Origin: Rhodococcoides trifolii
GTDB lineage: Bacteria; Actinomycetota; Actinomycetes; Mycobacteriales; Mycobacteriaceae
Assembly (NCBI RefSeq): GCF_014635345.1
Contig: NZ_BMCU01000001.1
Location: 496,001-560,000, forward strand
Direction: 5' to 3'
DNA length: 64,000 bases
Under the pieces are notes generated by a model, which was not told the DNA's origin, searched no databases, and saw only the letters and a list, made by a program, of their open reading frames with translations. The translations under genes and the position numbers were made by a program. Below are positions 17,391-25,595 of the stretch, piece by piece (the stretch's first letter is position 1; each line of letters starts with the position of its first letter).

Positions 17391-18503
17391 TCAGGTCGTC
17401 GGCAATTCGAAGTTGCCGAACAGCACAGTCGCAAGGCCCAGCGCCACAACGATGTTGACGACGGTGGCCGAACCGAAGACCGCGATCGGACGCCACCCCG
17501 CCTCACGAATGCCGGATGCGGAGAATTCCAGTCCGATCGAGACGAACGCGAAGATGAGGAACCAGGTCCGAAGATCGTTGATCGTCGTGACGTCGGCTTT
17601 ACCGCCGGACACGTTGGCCACCCACAGCGTTCCGATGATCGACGCGGCGACGAAGCCGAGGACGAACTTGGGGAACCGTGCCCAGAAGTCGCCCACGGTC
17701 GGACGAGCCGACGACGTCCGCTCCACTTTCAGCGCGAAGTAGGCAGTCAGTGCGATCGCCACGACACCGATCAGCGCGTTCTGAGTCGTCTTGACGATCG
17801 TGGCGATCTGCAGGGCGTCCTCGCCTGCGATGGCTCCCGAAGCAGCTACCGCAGCGGTGGTGTCGATGTTTCCGCCGATCCAGGCGCCGGCGACTGCGTC
17901 GGACAAACCGAAAACGCCTGCGAGCCATGGTAGAAGGAATATCGACGGCAGGGCAAACACAATCACCAGCGACGCGCTGTAGGCGAGTTGCTCCTTCTTC
18001 GCCTGCACCGCGCCGGCTGCGGCGATGGCCGCGCTGACGCCGCAAATGGACACGGCCGAGGCCAACAGCGCACGCAGTTTGTCGTCGATGCCCAGTCTGC
18101 CGGCGAACCACCAGGTGAAGCCGAAGACGATGGTGATCAACAGGATTGCCTGAATTATGGCTGGTCCCGCCGCAGTCACGAGAACCTTCAGGTCGACGGA
18201 TGCGCCCAGCAGCACCAGGCCGGTCTTGATGAAGAACTCGGTGCGGTATCCACCGGACAATTTCTCCCGTACACCCAGCCTCCCGAGCACGAGGTTGCCG
18301 ATCAGTCCCAACGCGATTGCGTAGACCGGGAACTCGATCGCTTTCCCGAGCCGCTCGAACGGGGTGTCGGTGAGCCAATGCGGAACCTGCGTGTCGAGGA
18401 ATCGGACCAGTGCGCCGAGAACCAGTACGACCAGCACGCCGCCCACCGCCAGTGGCAACCCGCGGCTCGCGCGCTCGTTCTCCAGAGCAAGGTTGTCGCT
18501 CAT
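17391..18503 (-). CDS. YeiH-family putative sulfate/anion exporter
   Basis: A 370-residue membrane protein of the YeiH (UPF0324) family, with about ten hydrophobic segments. Signature blocks are GLVLLGASVDLKVL, SICGVSAAIAAAG, WIGGNIDTTAAVAASGAI and TTQNALIGVVAI. The family is annotated as putative sulfate exporters on weak evidence. I place the start at 18503 because that ATG overlaps the stop of a 50-residue upstream membrane protein (ATGA). Its position beside the sulfate-activation genes supports a sulfur-related role. Confidence 0.88.
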   Translation of the reverse strand: MSDNLALENERASRGLPLAVGGVLVVLVLGALVRFLDTQVPHWLTDTPFERLGKAIEFPVYAIALGLIGNLVLGRLGVREKLSGGYRTEFFIKTGLVLLGASVDLKVLVTAAGPAIIQAILLITIVFGFTWWFAGRLGIDDKLRALLASAVSICGVSAAIAAAGAVQAKKEQLAYSASLVIVFALPSIFLLPWLAGVFGLSDAVAGAWIGGNIDTTAAVAASGAIAGEDALQIATIVKTTQNALIGVVAIALTAYFALKVERTSSARPTVGDFWARFPKFVLGFVAASIIGTLWVANVSGGKADVTTINDLRTWFLIFAFVSIGLEFSASGIREAGWRPIAVFGSATVVNIVVALGLATVLFGNFELPTT

Positions 18504-18652
18504 GGGACCAAGCTCGCGGGAATCACGCCCGCAAGTACGAGTGCAACGAGCACCAGGCCCACGACCACGGACGCCCAGTTCTCGGTCAGCCAGGCACGTC
18601 GTACTGCTTCGATGGACTGGTCGCCGCCGCGTTCGGCAGATGTATCGGACAT
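18500..18652 (-). CDS. 50-residue membrane protein coupled to the YeiH exporter
   Basis: A short frame from ATG 18652 to TGA 18500. It has a polar, charged N-terminus (MSDTSAERGGDQSIEAVRRA), a Trp-flanked boundary (WLTENW) and one hydrophobic helix of about 20 residues (ASVVVGLVLVALVLAGVIPA). The stop overlaps the YeiH start as ATGA, which argues for translational coupling and a shared function, for example as an accessory subunit. There is no clear ribosome site for this gene itself. I do not recognise a family. Confidence 0.65.
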   Translation of the reverse strand: MSDTSAERGGDQSIEAVRRAWLTENWASVVVGLVLVALVLAGVIPASLVP

Positions 18653-19030
18653 GGTTGGGAACACTATCGGCGATCTGCCGCATATGAGCGGTTTGCAATC
18701 ATGCTGATTCTTAGGTTGTCGGCAGACTTTCGCTCACCGTGATTGACACTCTTTTCCCAGCTCAGATCGGGCCATTCGCGCGACATAGGTCCACGACAAT
18801 CTCAGGTGTCGGACCGAACGTTCTGCGTCGACGACGAACTCTTTTCATGTGCCGACGGATTCGTGCCCACGCTGGCGAAGTACGGTATTCCGCTCAACGG
18901 GCCGGGCGGTGTTCCCACCGGCAGATGCAAGATCTGAACGGGCGAGTGGACATCGGGGGTCAAGAACCGGCGAACGTAGCTACGACTGGTCGAAGGGCGA
19001 GCAGCTGATCAGCTGAGCGATGGGATCACG
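18653..19030. other. 378-bp intergenic region upstream of the YeiH unit and downstream of cysNC
   Basis: This is the longest stretch without a firm gene. The part next to 18652 should hold the promoter of the YeiH unit; it includes CTGATTC at 18704-18710, which resembles the repeated sulfur-region motif. A 64-codon frame at 18743-18937 (TTG start, ending PTGRCKI) has three cysteines but no recognisable domain or ribosome site, and I do not count it as a gene. The remainder shows nothing identifiable. Confidence 0.5.
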
Positions 19031-20899
19031 TCAGTTCCCCAGCACCTCGAGGACCTGCCGAACCAGATCGTCGATGTCCGCGCCGGTGGTGTCGATCGAC
19101 AGGTCCGGGTCGTCGGGAGTCTCGTAAGGGGCGTCGACTCCGGTGAGTCCCTTCAGTTCTCCCGCGCGTGCGCGGGCGTAGAGGCCCTTCGGGTCGCGCC
19201 GCTCGCATTCCTGCAGTGGCGTCGTCACCGCCACCTCGATGAACCGTAGATCCGCCGCGTCGTTGAGTGCCCGCGCGATCTCACGATCGGATCGCAGGGG
19301 CGACACCAGCGAGGCAATGGCCACCACGCCGGCGTCGGCGAGCAGTCGGGTGAGATGTCCGACGCGCCGGACGTTCTCGGCGCGGTCGCCCGGGCTGAAC
19401 CCGAGGTCGTCGGACAGTCCGTGCCGCACGTTGTCCCCGTCGAGGAGGTACGCGGTGCGGCCCGATTCGACCAGTGCCCGCTCCAACGCGACTGCCACCG
19501 TGGACTTCCCCGACGCCGGCAATCCGGTGAACCAGACGGTGGCACCGCGTTGACCGGTCGACGCCCACCGCTGACCACGGTCCAGCGCAGACGGATGCCA
19601 TTTGATGTCGTTGCGTGTCTGCACGCCGGGTTTGACCTCACGGGCAACGGTGATGGTTCCCGCCCCGACGGTGTCGTTCGTCGTTTCGTCGATGAGGATG
19701 AACGATCCCGCGTCGCGATTGCCGAGGTACGGATCGGCGACGACCACAGACGACGTGCGGAGTGTGACCGACCCGATATCGTTGAGCGCCAACTCGACCG
19801 GGGAATCCTGCTCGTCGAGAGTCTCCGGGTCCAGCTTCGTGTCGAGCGCCTGCACGGTCGCGCGGACCGTCGATGCGGTGTGCTTGAGCGAGACGCGGTC
19901 ACCCGCGCGCAGCGGAGTTTCCCCGAACCAGCACACGGTTGCGTCGATCTCTCTGGCGAGTACCGGCACGTGCGCGCCGTCCACCGCACTCACGATGACG
20001 TCGCCTCGACCGATGTCGATGTCGTCGGCCAGAGAAATCGAAATCGACAGCGGCGCAACCGCAACGGTTCGGGCTTCGTCGAGGGTGTCGATTTCGGTGA
20101 CGGTACTGGTGGATCCGGACGGAAGCACGGTCACCGCGTCGCCGACGGACAGGGTGCCTGCAGACAGACGGCCGGTGTAGCGCCGGCGCTCGAGCTCGTT
20201 CGGTCGTGACACCCATTGAATCGGAAGACGCAGCTCGGCGGGTTCCGCTGCGGGAGCGGTCAGTTCGACCGATTCGAGGTACTCGAGCAGCGTCGGCCCG
20301 GAGTACCACGGTGTGTTTGCGGAACGATGCACGACGTTGTCGCCGTCCTTCGCGGCGAGCGGGACGACGGTGAGTTCCGCGGCGCCGAGTCGTGTGGCCA
20401 ACTGCTGGAGCTCTGTTTCCACTTCCCTGAATCGCGATTCGGAGTAGTCGATCAGGTCGATCTTGTTGACCGCGGCCACGAGATGCTTGACCCCGAGCAG
20501 GCTGGAAATGCGCGCGTGACGGCGAGTTTGGCGGAGTACGCCGGCGCGTGCGTCCACGAGCAGCACCGCGACATGCGCGTTGGAGGCACCGGTGAACATG
20601 TTGCGGGTGTAGCGCTCGTGCCCCGGCGTATCGGCCAGGATGTAGCTGCGCTTGGCGGTCGAGAAGAAGCGGTAGGCCACGTCGATAGTGATGCCTTGTT
20701 CCTGCTCGGCGCGCAATCCGTCGGACAGGGCGGCAAGGTCGGGTAGGCCGTCTGCTTTCGTCACGGCCTGGAGGTGGTCGAGCGGGAGGCTGTCGGTGTC
20801 GAACATCAAGCGACCGATCAGGGTACTTTTCCCGTCGTCGACCGATCCGGCGGTGGCCATTCGAAGGAGCTGCCGCGGGGTCTCGTTACCGGTAGTCAT
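19031..20899 (-). CDS. cysNC: Bifunctional sulfate adenylyltransferase subunit 1 / APS kinase
   Basis: A 622-residue fusion. The N-terminal CysN GTPase has its P-loop at residues 18-26 (GSVDDGKST), plus DTPGHE and NKIDL. The C-terminal APS kinase has its own P-loop at 459-467 (GLPASGKST) and the DGDNVRHGL block. CysN with CysD makes APS from sulfate and ATP, and CysC phosphorylates APS to PAPS. The start at 20899 shares a base with the cysD stop (TGATG); the same frame stays open far upstream but that extension is not homologous. Translation is probably coupled to cysD. Confidence 0.95.
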   Translation of the reverse strand: MTTGNETPRQLLRMATAGSVDDGKSTLIGRLMFDTDSLPLDHLQAVTKADGLPDLAALSDGLRAEQEQGITIDVAYRFFSTAKRSYILADTPGHERYTRNMFTGASNAHVAVLLVDARAGVLRQTRRHARISSLLGVKHLVAAVNKIDLIDYSESRFREVETELQQLATRLGAAELTVVPLAAKDGDNVVHRSANTPWYSGPTLLEYLESVELTAPAAEPAELRLPIQWVSRPNELERRRYTGRLSAGTLSVGDAVTVLPSGSTSTVTEIDTLDEARTVAVAPLSISISLADDIDIGRGDVIVSAVDGAHVPVLAREIDATVCWFGETPLRAGDRVSLKHTASTVRATVQALDTKLDPETLDEQDSPVELALNDIGSVTLRTSSVVVADPYLGNRDAGSFILIDETTNDTVGAGTITVAREVKPGVQTRNDIKWHPSALDRGQRWASTGQRGATVWFTGLPASGKSTVAVALERALVESGRTAYLLDGDNVRHGLSDDLGFSPGDRAENVRRVGHLTRLLADAGVVAIASLVSPLRSDREIARALNDAADLRFIEVAVTTPLQECERRDPKGLYARARAGELKGLTGVDAPYETPDDPDLSIDTTGADIDDLVRQVLEVLGN

Positions 20900-21831
20900 C
20901 AGAAGTATCCCTCGCGTTTGCGGTCTTCCATGGCGGCTGTGGATGTGCGGTCGTCGGCGCGGGTTTCGCCGCGTTCGGAGACGGTGGCGGCGCTGATTTC
21001 GTCGATGACGCCGCTGATTTCGGTGGCGTGAGATCGGACGGCTCCGGTGATGGTGAGGTCGCCGACGGTGCGGTAGCGGACCATTTCCACGCGGGCCTGT
21101 TCGGTGTCGGTGGCTTCGGTGAATTCGGAGGTGGCGAGCAGGATGCCGTCGCGTTCGAAGACTTCGCGTTCGTGGGCGTAGTAGATGGAGGGTAGTTCGA
21201 GGTGTTCGAGTTCGATGTAGCGCCAGATGTCGAGTTCGGTCCAGTTGCTCAGGGGGAACACGCGCACTTGTTCGCCGCGTTTGATGCGTCCGTTGTAGAG
21301 GGACCAGGGTTCGGGGCGTTGGGCGCGGGGGTCCCATTGGCCGAATTCGTCGCGGAAGGACAGGACGCGTTCTTTGGCGCGGGCGCGTTCTTCGTCGCGG
21401 CGGGCTCCGCCGAATGCGGCGTCGAATTTTCCGGCTTCGAGGGCGTCGAGGAGGGTGCGGGTTTGTTGTCGGTTGCGTGATCCGCTGGGTCCGCCGATTT
21501 CGGTGACGCGTCCGGTGTCGATGGCGTCTTGGACGGAGGCGACGATGAGGCGGTGTCCGCCGGCGGCGAGGCGGCGGTCGCGGAATTCGATGACTTCGGG
21601 GAAGTTGTGTCCGGTGTCGACGTGCATGACGGGGAAGGGGATTGGGGAGGGCCGGAACGCTTTCTCTGCCAAGCGGAGGAGGACGATGGAGTCCTTGCCC
21701 GCCGAGAAGAGCAGGACGGGTCGTTCGAGTTCGGCGACGACTTCGCGGATGATGTGGACGGATTCGGCTTCGAGAGCGCGTAGTTCGTCGACATGGGTGA
21801 CAGCTGGCTGGGTGACAGTGGTGGCGGTCAT
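20899..21831 (-). CDS. cysD: Sulfate adenylyltransferase subunit 2
   Basis: A 310-residue PP-loop ATP pyrophosphatase-type subunit. The SAGKDS motif is at residues 43-48, and [28 protein letters not shown] and [15 protein letters not shown] are intact. It forms the ATP sulfurylase with CysN. The ATG at 21831 overlaps the stop of the sulfotransferase gene (ATGA). The C-terminal end, [10 protein letters not shown], is the usual CysD terminus. The 3' third has unusually G/T-rich codon choice on the plus strand compared with its neighbours. Confidence 0.95.
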   Translation of the reverse strand: MTATTVTQPAVTHVDELRALEAESVHIIREVVAELERPVLLFSAGKDSIVLLRLAEKAFRPSPIPFPVMHVDTGHNFPEVIEFRDRRLAAGGHRLIVASVQDAIDTGRVTEIGGPSGSRNRQQTRTLLDALEAGKFDAAFGGARRDEERARAKERVLSFRDEFGQWDPRAQRPEPWSLYNGRIKRGEQVRVFPLSNWTELDIWRYIELEHLELPSIYYAHEREVFERDGILLATSEFTEATDTEQARVEMVRYRTVGDLTITGAVRSHATEISGVIDEISAATVSERGETRADDRTSTAAMEDRKREGYF

Positions 21832-22616
21832 GCATTCACCCCTTCCTTCTTGAAGCGGGTGATCCAGTCGTCGGACCGGGCGTTGCCCTGTCGCTGGAGT
21901 GCCGGTGGTGGGGCGAGACCGGGGTCTAGTCCGAGCGCCGTGAGTACGCGCGCCGTGACACCGGTGGTGTCCGCGGCGAGGTCGGCGAAATCGACTTCCA
22001 CCGGTTCGATGTCGTTGTCGGCGAACCACTGTCGCCAGTGGGCCTCCTGGTCCTCGAGGATGGTGAGCAGGTGTGCGATCCCGCCGGCGTGATATTGCGC
22101 TGCCGCATCCTTGTCCGGATCGCCCTTGCCGCGCCACACCTGCGTCTGCACCGCGCGCCACATCGACACTGCCTGCGCCACCACGTCGCTGCGGTAGACG
22201 TGCACGAATGTGACGTCACCGACGACGTCGTGGAGTGCGGAGAGCAGGTCGTCGCCGGAGCGCGTGGGAAGGCCGCGCGCGCGGTCGAGCACCAGAGGAG
22301 TTTGGTTCCACATGAGCTTGCCGCCCCACACACGGTTGGAGCTTCTGCCCTCACGCAGGATGCGGTCTCGCCACTGCTCGCTGGTCTCGGTGGACGGTGT
22401 TCCTGCCTCGAGCGGTGCGAGCAGGCGCAGAATGGAGTCGTCGGTGACACCCTCGAACCATTGCCTCGGCTGCGGCGGCCTCGATGTCGATGGGAGGTAC
22501 TGGAAGAACTCCTGCGGTTCACCGGCCTGGCCGGTGGCCCGAAGCGACTCCACCAACAACGTGCTGCCGCTGCGTTGCGACGCCAGAACCAGATACGAAC
22601 GCGGTTGATCGCTCAT
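21828..22616 (-). CDS. stf0: Stf0-like (trehalose 2-) sulfotransferase
   Basis: A 262-residue PAPS-dependent sulfotransferase of the Stf0 family, whose mycobacterial member makes trehalose-2-sulfate for sulfolipids. The 5'-phosphosulfate-binding loop is [10 protein letters not shown] (12-21), followed by the Stf0-specific [11 protein letters not shown] and GGKLMWNQ blocks and the 3'-phosphate-binding [15 protein letters not shown]. It is the first structural gene of an overlapping stf0-cysD-cysNC unit, so donor synthesis and use are expressed together. The start at 22616 puts the loop at its usual depth. The acceptor sugar is inferred from the family only. Confidence 0.9.
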   Translation of the reverse strand: MSDQPRSYLVLASQRSGSTLLVESLRATGQAGEPQEFFQYLPSTSRPPQPRQWFEGVTDDSILRLLAPLEAGTPSTETSEQWRDRILREGRSSNRVWGGKLMWNQTPLVLDRARGLPTRSGDDLLSALHDVVGDVTFVHVYRSDVVAQAVSMWRAVQTQVWRGKGDPDKDAAAQYHAGGIAHLLTILEDQEAHWRQWFADNDIEPVEVDFADLAADTTGVTARVLTALGLDPGLAPPPALQRQGNARSDDWITRFKKEGVNA

Positions 22617-22627
22617 GGTCGCAGATA

Positions 22628-22687
22628 CTAACGGCAGCCGAAGTGGGGCGCGCACCAGCAGTTTTCATGCACGGTGAGTGAAACCAT
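22628..22687 (-). CDS. 19-residue cysteine-rich upstream ORF before stf0-cysDNC
   Basis: A short frame, ATG 22687 to TAG 22628, encoding [19 protein letters not shown]. Three of its last ten residues are cysteine, and a Trp lies between the first two. It ends 11 bases before the stf0 start, and stf0 has no purine-rich ribosome site of its own, so reinitiation or coupling is likely. Cysteine-codon leader ORFs that act as cysteine-responsive attenuators are known in mycobacteria. Its position ahead of sulfate-activation genes fits that model. Eight bases matching the regional motif (CTGATTCG, 22698-22691) lie just upstream. Expression is unproven. Confidence 0.55.
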   Translation of the reverse strand: MVSLTVHENCWCAPHFGCR

Positions 22688-22710
22688 TGCCGAATCAGGC
22701 AGGGTGTGTA

Positions 22711-24057
22711 TCAGGGTTCGTGGTCGTCGGCGATTCCACGTTCGGAGCTGATGGCGGATCGAGACGGTAGTTTCAGACCTTTGATGGCCGCGTAGTCGTG
22801 GGTGTAGCGCTCCGAAATGCGTTCACCGACGAACTCGGACGGAATCACGTCGCGCGTGAACTCGCGCCAGGTATGCAGCCGCATGGCGAGATCTGCAGCG
22901 ACGGAGGCAAATTCGGGGTCGTCGTGCAGATTCACGGTCTCGCTCGGGTCTGCAGTCAGGTCGTAGAGCTCACGCCTTGCCCGAGGCCCGCCGACCGAGT
23001 CGACGACCGCCTGACCCGACGGGCTCTCCTCGATGTCCCACGGAAGATCGAGTTCGGGCCGATCGGCATAGTTCTCGATGTAGCTGAATTCCTTGGTCCG
23101 GACGGCTCGGATGGGATCGAACGAATCGTGGTACGTCTTCGACGTGAAGACCTGTTGCCGCGCAGGATCACCGCCGATGGTCAATTGGGATGCGTGCGAG
23201 ATGCCCTGCACCTCGTCCGGCACCGGAACGCCGAGGAGCTCGAGCACTGTGGGCACGATGTCTACACCGCTGAACAACTCGTCGTAGCGCGAAGTGGACA
23301 CCGAACGGCCGGTTGGCGGCCGGACGATCAACGCGATGCCGGTACCCGGTTCGTAGAGCGTCGACTTGGCTCTCGGGAAGGCCGGCCCGTGGTCGGTGAA
23401 GAACACCACCCATGTCGACTCGTCGAGACCCTGCTCGGCAAGGGTGTCGAGCAGTCGGCCGACTGCCGCGTCCGCGACAGTCACCGACCCGTGGAACTCG
23501 GCGAGGTCCGCCCGCACCTCGGGGGTGTCCGGCAGGTAGTCGGGAACGTCGACGATGTCGGTGTCGTCAGGTGTGTAGCGCGCGCGGGGATAGGGGCGGT
23601 GCGTCTCGAAGAACCCGGCCGTCAACAGGAACGGCCTCGATTGCTCCGTACGAAGCCACGCCTGCGACTTCTCGACCACGTACTCGCAGTACGAGTTGGA
23701 TACGTCGAACTCGTCGAAACCGAGCCGCGATGGAAATGACGTCTCGTGCTGCATGCCGAAAAGCGCAGTGTACCAACCGGATCGAGACAATATGGCGGGG
23801 AGCGTCTCCACGTCGGGTCGGTATTCCCACCCGTGGTGCGCCAACCCGACGAGGCCGTTGCTCTGTGGGTAGCGGCCGGTGAAGATCGACCCACGCGAGG
23901 GGGAGCACAGCGGAGCCGTTGCGTGCGCGCGGGTGAAGAGGACCCCCTCGGCCGCCAACGTGTCGAGCCTCGGGCTCGACACGGACGAGTGACCGTATGC
24001 GCCCAGATGACGCCCCAGGTCGTGCCAGTGAATCAGTAGCACATTGTCTTTCGCCAT
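22711..24057 (-). CDS. Type I sulfatase (formylglycine-dependent)
   Basis: A 448-residue sulfatase of the alkaline-phosphatase fold. The modification site CSPSRGSIFTGRYP begins at Cys51, which a formylglycine-generating enzyme would convert to formylglycine. The N-terminal metal segment reads LLIHWHDLGRHLGAYG, with His-Asp where many sulfatases have Asp-Asp, as in some N-sulfoglucosamine sulfohydrolase relatives. FFTDHGPAFPRAKSTLYEPG supplies the second metal-ligand Asp/His pair. No signal peptide is seen, so it is probably cytoplasmic. The gene diverges from the FGE gene across 32 bases. Confidence 0.9.
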   Translation of the reverse strand: MAKDNVLLIHWHDLGRHLGAYGHSSVSSPRLDTLAAEGVLFTRAHATAPLCSPSRGSIFTGRYPQSNGLVGLAHHGWEYRPDVETLPAILSRSGWYTALFGMQHETSFPSRLGFDEFDVSNSYCEYVVEKSQAWLRTEQSRPFLLTAGFFETHRPYPRARYTPDDTDIVDVPDYLPDTPEVRADLAEFHGSVTVADAAVGRLLDTLAEQGLDESTWVVFFTDHGPAFPRAKSTLYEPGTGIALIVRPPTGRSVSTSRYDELFSGVDIVPTVLELLGVPVPDEVQGISHASQLTIGGDPARQQVFTSKTYHDSFDPIRAVRTKEFSYIENYADRPELDLPWDIEESPSGQAVVDSVGGPRARRELYDLTADPSETVNLHDDPEFASVAADLAMRLHTWREFTRDVIPSEFVGERISERYTHDYAAIKGLKLPSRSAISSERGIADDHEP

Positions 24058-24068
24058 GGTCACTGAGT

Positions 24069-24088
24069 ACCACATGCGATCATGTGGT
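24069..24088. promoter_or_regulatory. Operator-like palindrome between the sulfatase and FGE genes
   Basis: Perfect 8-bp arms ACCACATG (24069-24076) and CATGTGGT (24081-24088) are separated by CGAT. They fill most of the 32-base gap between two divergent starts and touch the FGE start region, which suits a dimeric regulator controlling both genes. The regulator is not identified. Confidence 0.5.
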
Positions 24089-24089
24089 G

Positions 24090-24959
24090 ATGGCCGGATG
24101 CTGCTCCCCTTCGCGTGACGCGCGAGGCGCACGCGCTCGCTCGGTCTCTGCCGGCGGGTCGGCCCCACCCTTCGTCACGCTGACGGGCGGCACCTTCCTC
24201 ATGGGCAGCGACGACGCGTATGCCTACCCGACCGATCTCGAGGGTCCGGTTCGCGCTGCGTTCGTCGGAGCATTCGACATCTCGGTCGCCACCGTCACTG
24301 TGGCGGAGTTCGACGCCTTCGCGCGCGCCACCGGGTACGTCACCGATGCGGAATCGTTCGGCGACTCGCTGGTGGCCGCGGCGGCCCTTCCCGTGGCCGA
24401 CGCCTCCCCCGCAGTCACGTCGACGCCGTGGTGGCGGGTGGTCCGGGGTGCATCGTGGCGTAGGCCGTCGGGTCCGGATTCCGAGCTTGACGCACGTCGC
24501 GATGTGCCTGATCACCCGGTTACGCACGTCTCGCGACGTGACGCTTGGGCGTTCTGCGCATGGTCGGGGACGACTCTGCCTACCGAGGAACAGTGGGAGT
24601 TCGCTGCCCGCGGCGGTCTCGAGCAGCAGCCGTTTCCGTGGGGCGCCGAGGAAGACCTGACGCGCATGAACACGTGGGCGGGCGAATTTCCAGGTTTCAG
24701 AACCGACGTTGTGCTGACCGAACCCGCGGTGTCCCACGCCCCCAACGACTTCGGGCTCTACAACTGCACCGGGAACGTGTGGGAATGGACGACCGGAACC
24801 TTCGATGCAGCACGACGGGATCCGCGAGGCGTCATCCGAGGGGGCTCGCACATGTGCCACGCCAGCTACTGCCGGCGGTACCGGACCTCGGCCCGGTCGG
24901 GGGTCGGTGACGACACGTCCAGTGGGCACATAGGATTTCGCGTCGTGAGGAATTCATGA
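24090..24959 (+). CDS. Formylglycine-generating enzyme (SUMF1/FGE family)
   Basis: A 289-residue FGE that oxidises the cysteine of CxPxR motifs in sulfatases to formylglycine. The two active-site cysteines are Cys256 and Cys261 in GGSHMCHASYCRRYR, with the same five-residue spacing as characterised bacterial FGE. GGTFLMGSDD, LPTEEQWEFAARGG and GNVWEWT are family hallmarks. The ATG at 24090 gives an N-terminus MAGCCSPSR that itself contains the sulfatase substrate pentapeptide CSPSR. A GTG one codon upstream is also possible. It overlaps the following acetyltransferase gene (ATGA). Confidence 0.92.
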   Translation: MAGCCSPSRDARGARARSVSAGGSAPPFVTLTGGTFLMGSDDAYAYPTDLEGPVRAAFVGAFDISVATVTVAEFDAFARATGYVTDAESFGDSLVAAAALPVADASPAVTSTPWWRVVRGASWRRPSGPDSELDARRDVPDHPVTHVSRRDAWAFCAWSGTTLPTEEQWEFAARGGLEQQPFPWGAEEDLTRMNTWAGEFPGFRTDVVLTEPAVSHAPNDFGLYNCTGNVWEWTTGTFDAARRDPRGVIRGGSHMCHASYCRRYRTSARSGVGDDTSSGHIGFRVVRNS

Positions 24960-25432
24960 CCGCTCTCGACGTGCGCGAGGTCCCCTGGGACCACCCGGAC
25001 GCGGCGCAGTTGCGAGCGGAGATGGCGGCCGAGGTCGGGCCCCGGTACGCCGACCGCGAGGCCGACATGGCACGCACGAAAGCCAATGCGGTTGCGCCCG
25101 ATACCGTGGCGAGGACGTTCGTGGTCTACGCGGCGGGAGAGCCCGTGGGCCACGCCGCTGTGCGGTGGAACGGCGACGACTTGGAACTCAAGAGGATGTT
25201 CGTCCGGCCCGCTGCCCGCGGAACCGGTGTGTCGCAAGAGATTCTGTACGCTGCTGAGAACTCGGCTCGTGACGCGGGCTTACCGCGGATCATTCTGCAG
25301 ACCGGGGATCGCCAGCCCGATGCCGTTCGGCTATACGAGAAGAGTGGGTACACGCGGATCCCGATTTTCCCGCCATACGAGTCCATGCCCTTCTCCAATT
25401 GCTTCGAGAAGATCTTCGATGCGAGCGAATGA
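24956..25432 (+). CDS. GNAT-family N-acetyltransferase
   Basis: A 158-residue acetyl-CoA-dependent acetyltransferase. The core is ELKRMFVRPAARGTGVSQEIL, where the R-x-x-x-G-x-G/S pattern forms the pyrophosphate loop, followed by AVRLYEKSGYTRI. It is translationally coupled to the FGE gene, but the substrate is unknown. The last three codons and stop overlap the 3' end of a tRNA-Cys gene on the other strand. Confidence 0.85.
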   Translation: MTALDVREVPWDHPDAAQLRAEMAAEVGPRYADREADMARTKANAVAPDTVARTFVVYAAGEPVGHAAVRWNGDDLELKRMFVRPAARGTGVSQEILYAAENSARDAGLPRIILQTGDRQPDAVRLYEKSGYTRIPIFPPYESMPFSNCFEKIFDASE

Positions 25433-25494
25433 CGGGAGTCGAACCCGTGTGGACGGCTTTGCAGGCCGCTGCCTCGCCGCTCAGCCACATTCGC
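25424..25494 (-). tRNA. tRNA-Cys (anticodon GCA)
   Basis: The minus strand folds as a 71-nt cloverleaf without encoded CCA. The acceptor is GCGAATG/CATTCGC (25494-25488 with 25431-25425) with discriminator T. The anticodon loop CTGCAAA is closed by GCGGC/GCCGT, and the T arm is ACGGG-TTCGACT-CCCGT. The anticodon GCA reads cysteine codons. The acceptor 3' half overlaps the end of the acetyltransferase gene. Confidence 0.95.
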
Positions 25495-25509
25495 ATCTGT
25501 TCTGACGAA

Positions 25510-25534
25510 CTGTCACCGGGCGAAACGGTGACAG
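25510..25534 (-). terminator. 9-bp hairpin between the ANTAR gene and tRNA-Cys
   Basis: CTGTCACCG (25510-25518) and CGGTGACAG (25526-25534) form a perfect stem with loop GGCGAAA. It lies 15 bases upstream of the tRNA 5' end on the minus strand. It could terminate transcripts from the ANTAR gene or act in tRNA leader processing. There is no U-run, so an intrinsic terminator is only one option. Confidence 0.4.
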
Positions 25535-25595
25535 GAACAACATCTCGCACGTAGTTGCACAGCAACACATTTTGGATCGCCGTGATCGAAACCGG

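Noticed and set aside
18743..18937. 64-codon frame with three cysteines in the intergenic region
   Set aside because: TTG start, no ribosome site and no recognisable family. I leave it as intergenic with a remark.
20900..21835. Extension of the cysNC frame upstream to 21835
   Set aside because: The extension is Arg/Pro/His-rich and antiparallel in composition to real cysD coding. The cysD frame has intact motifs, and the TGATG overlap defines the cysNC start.
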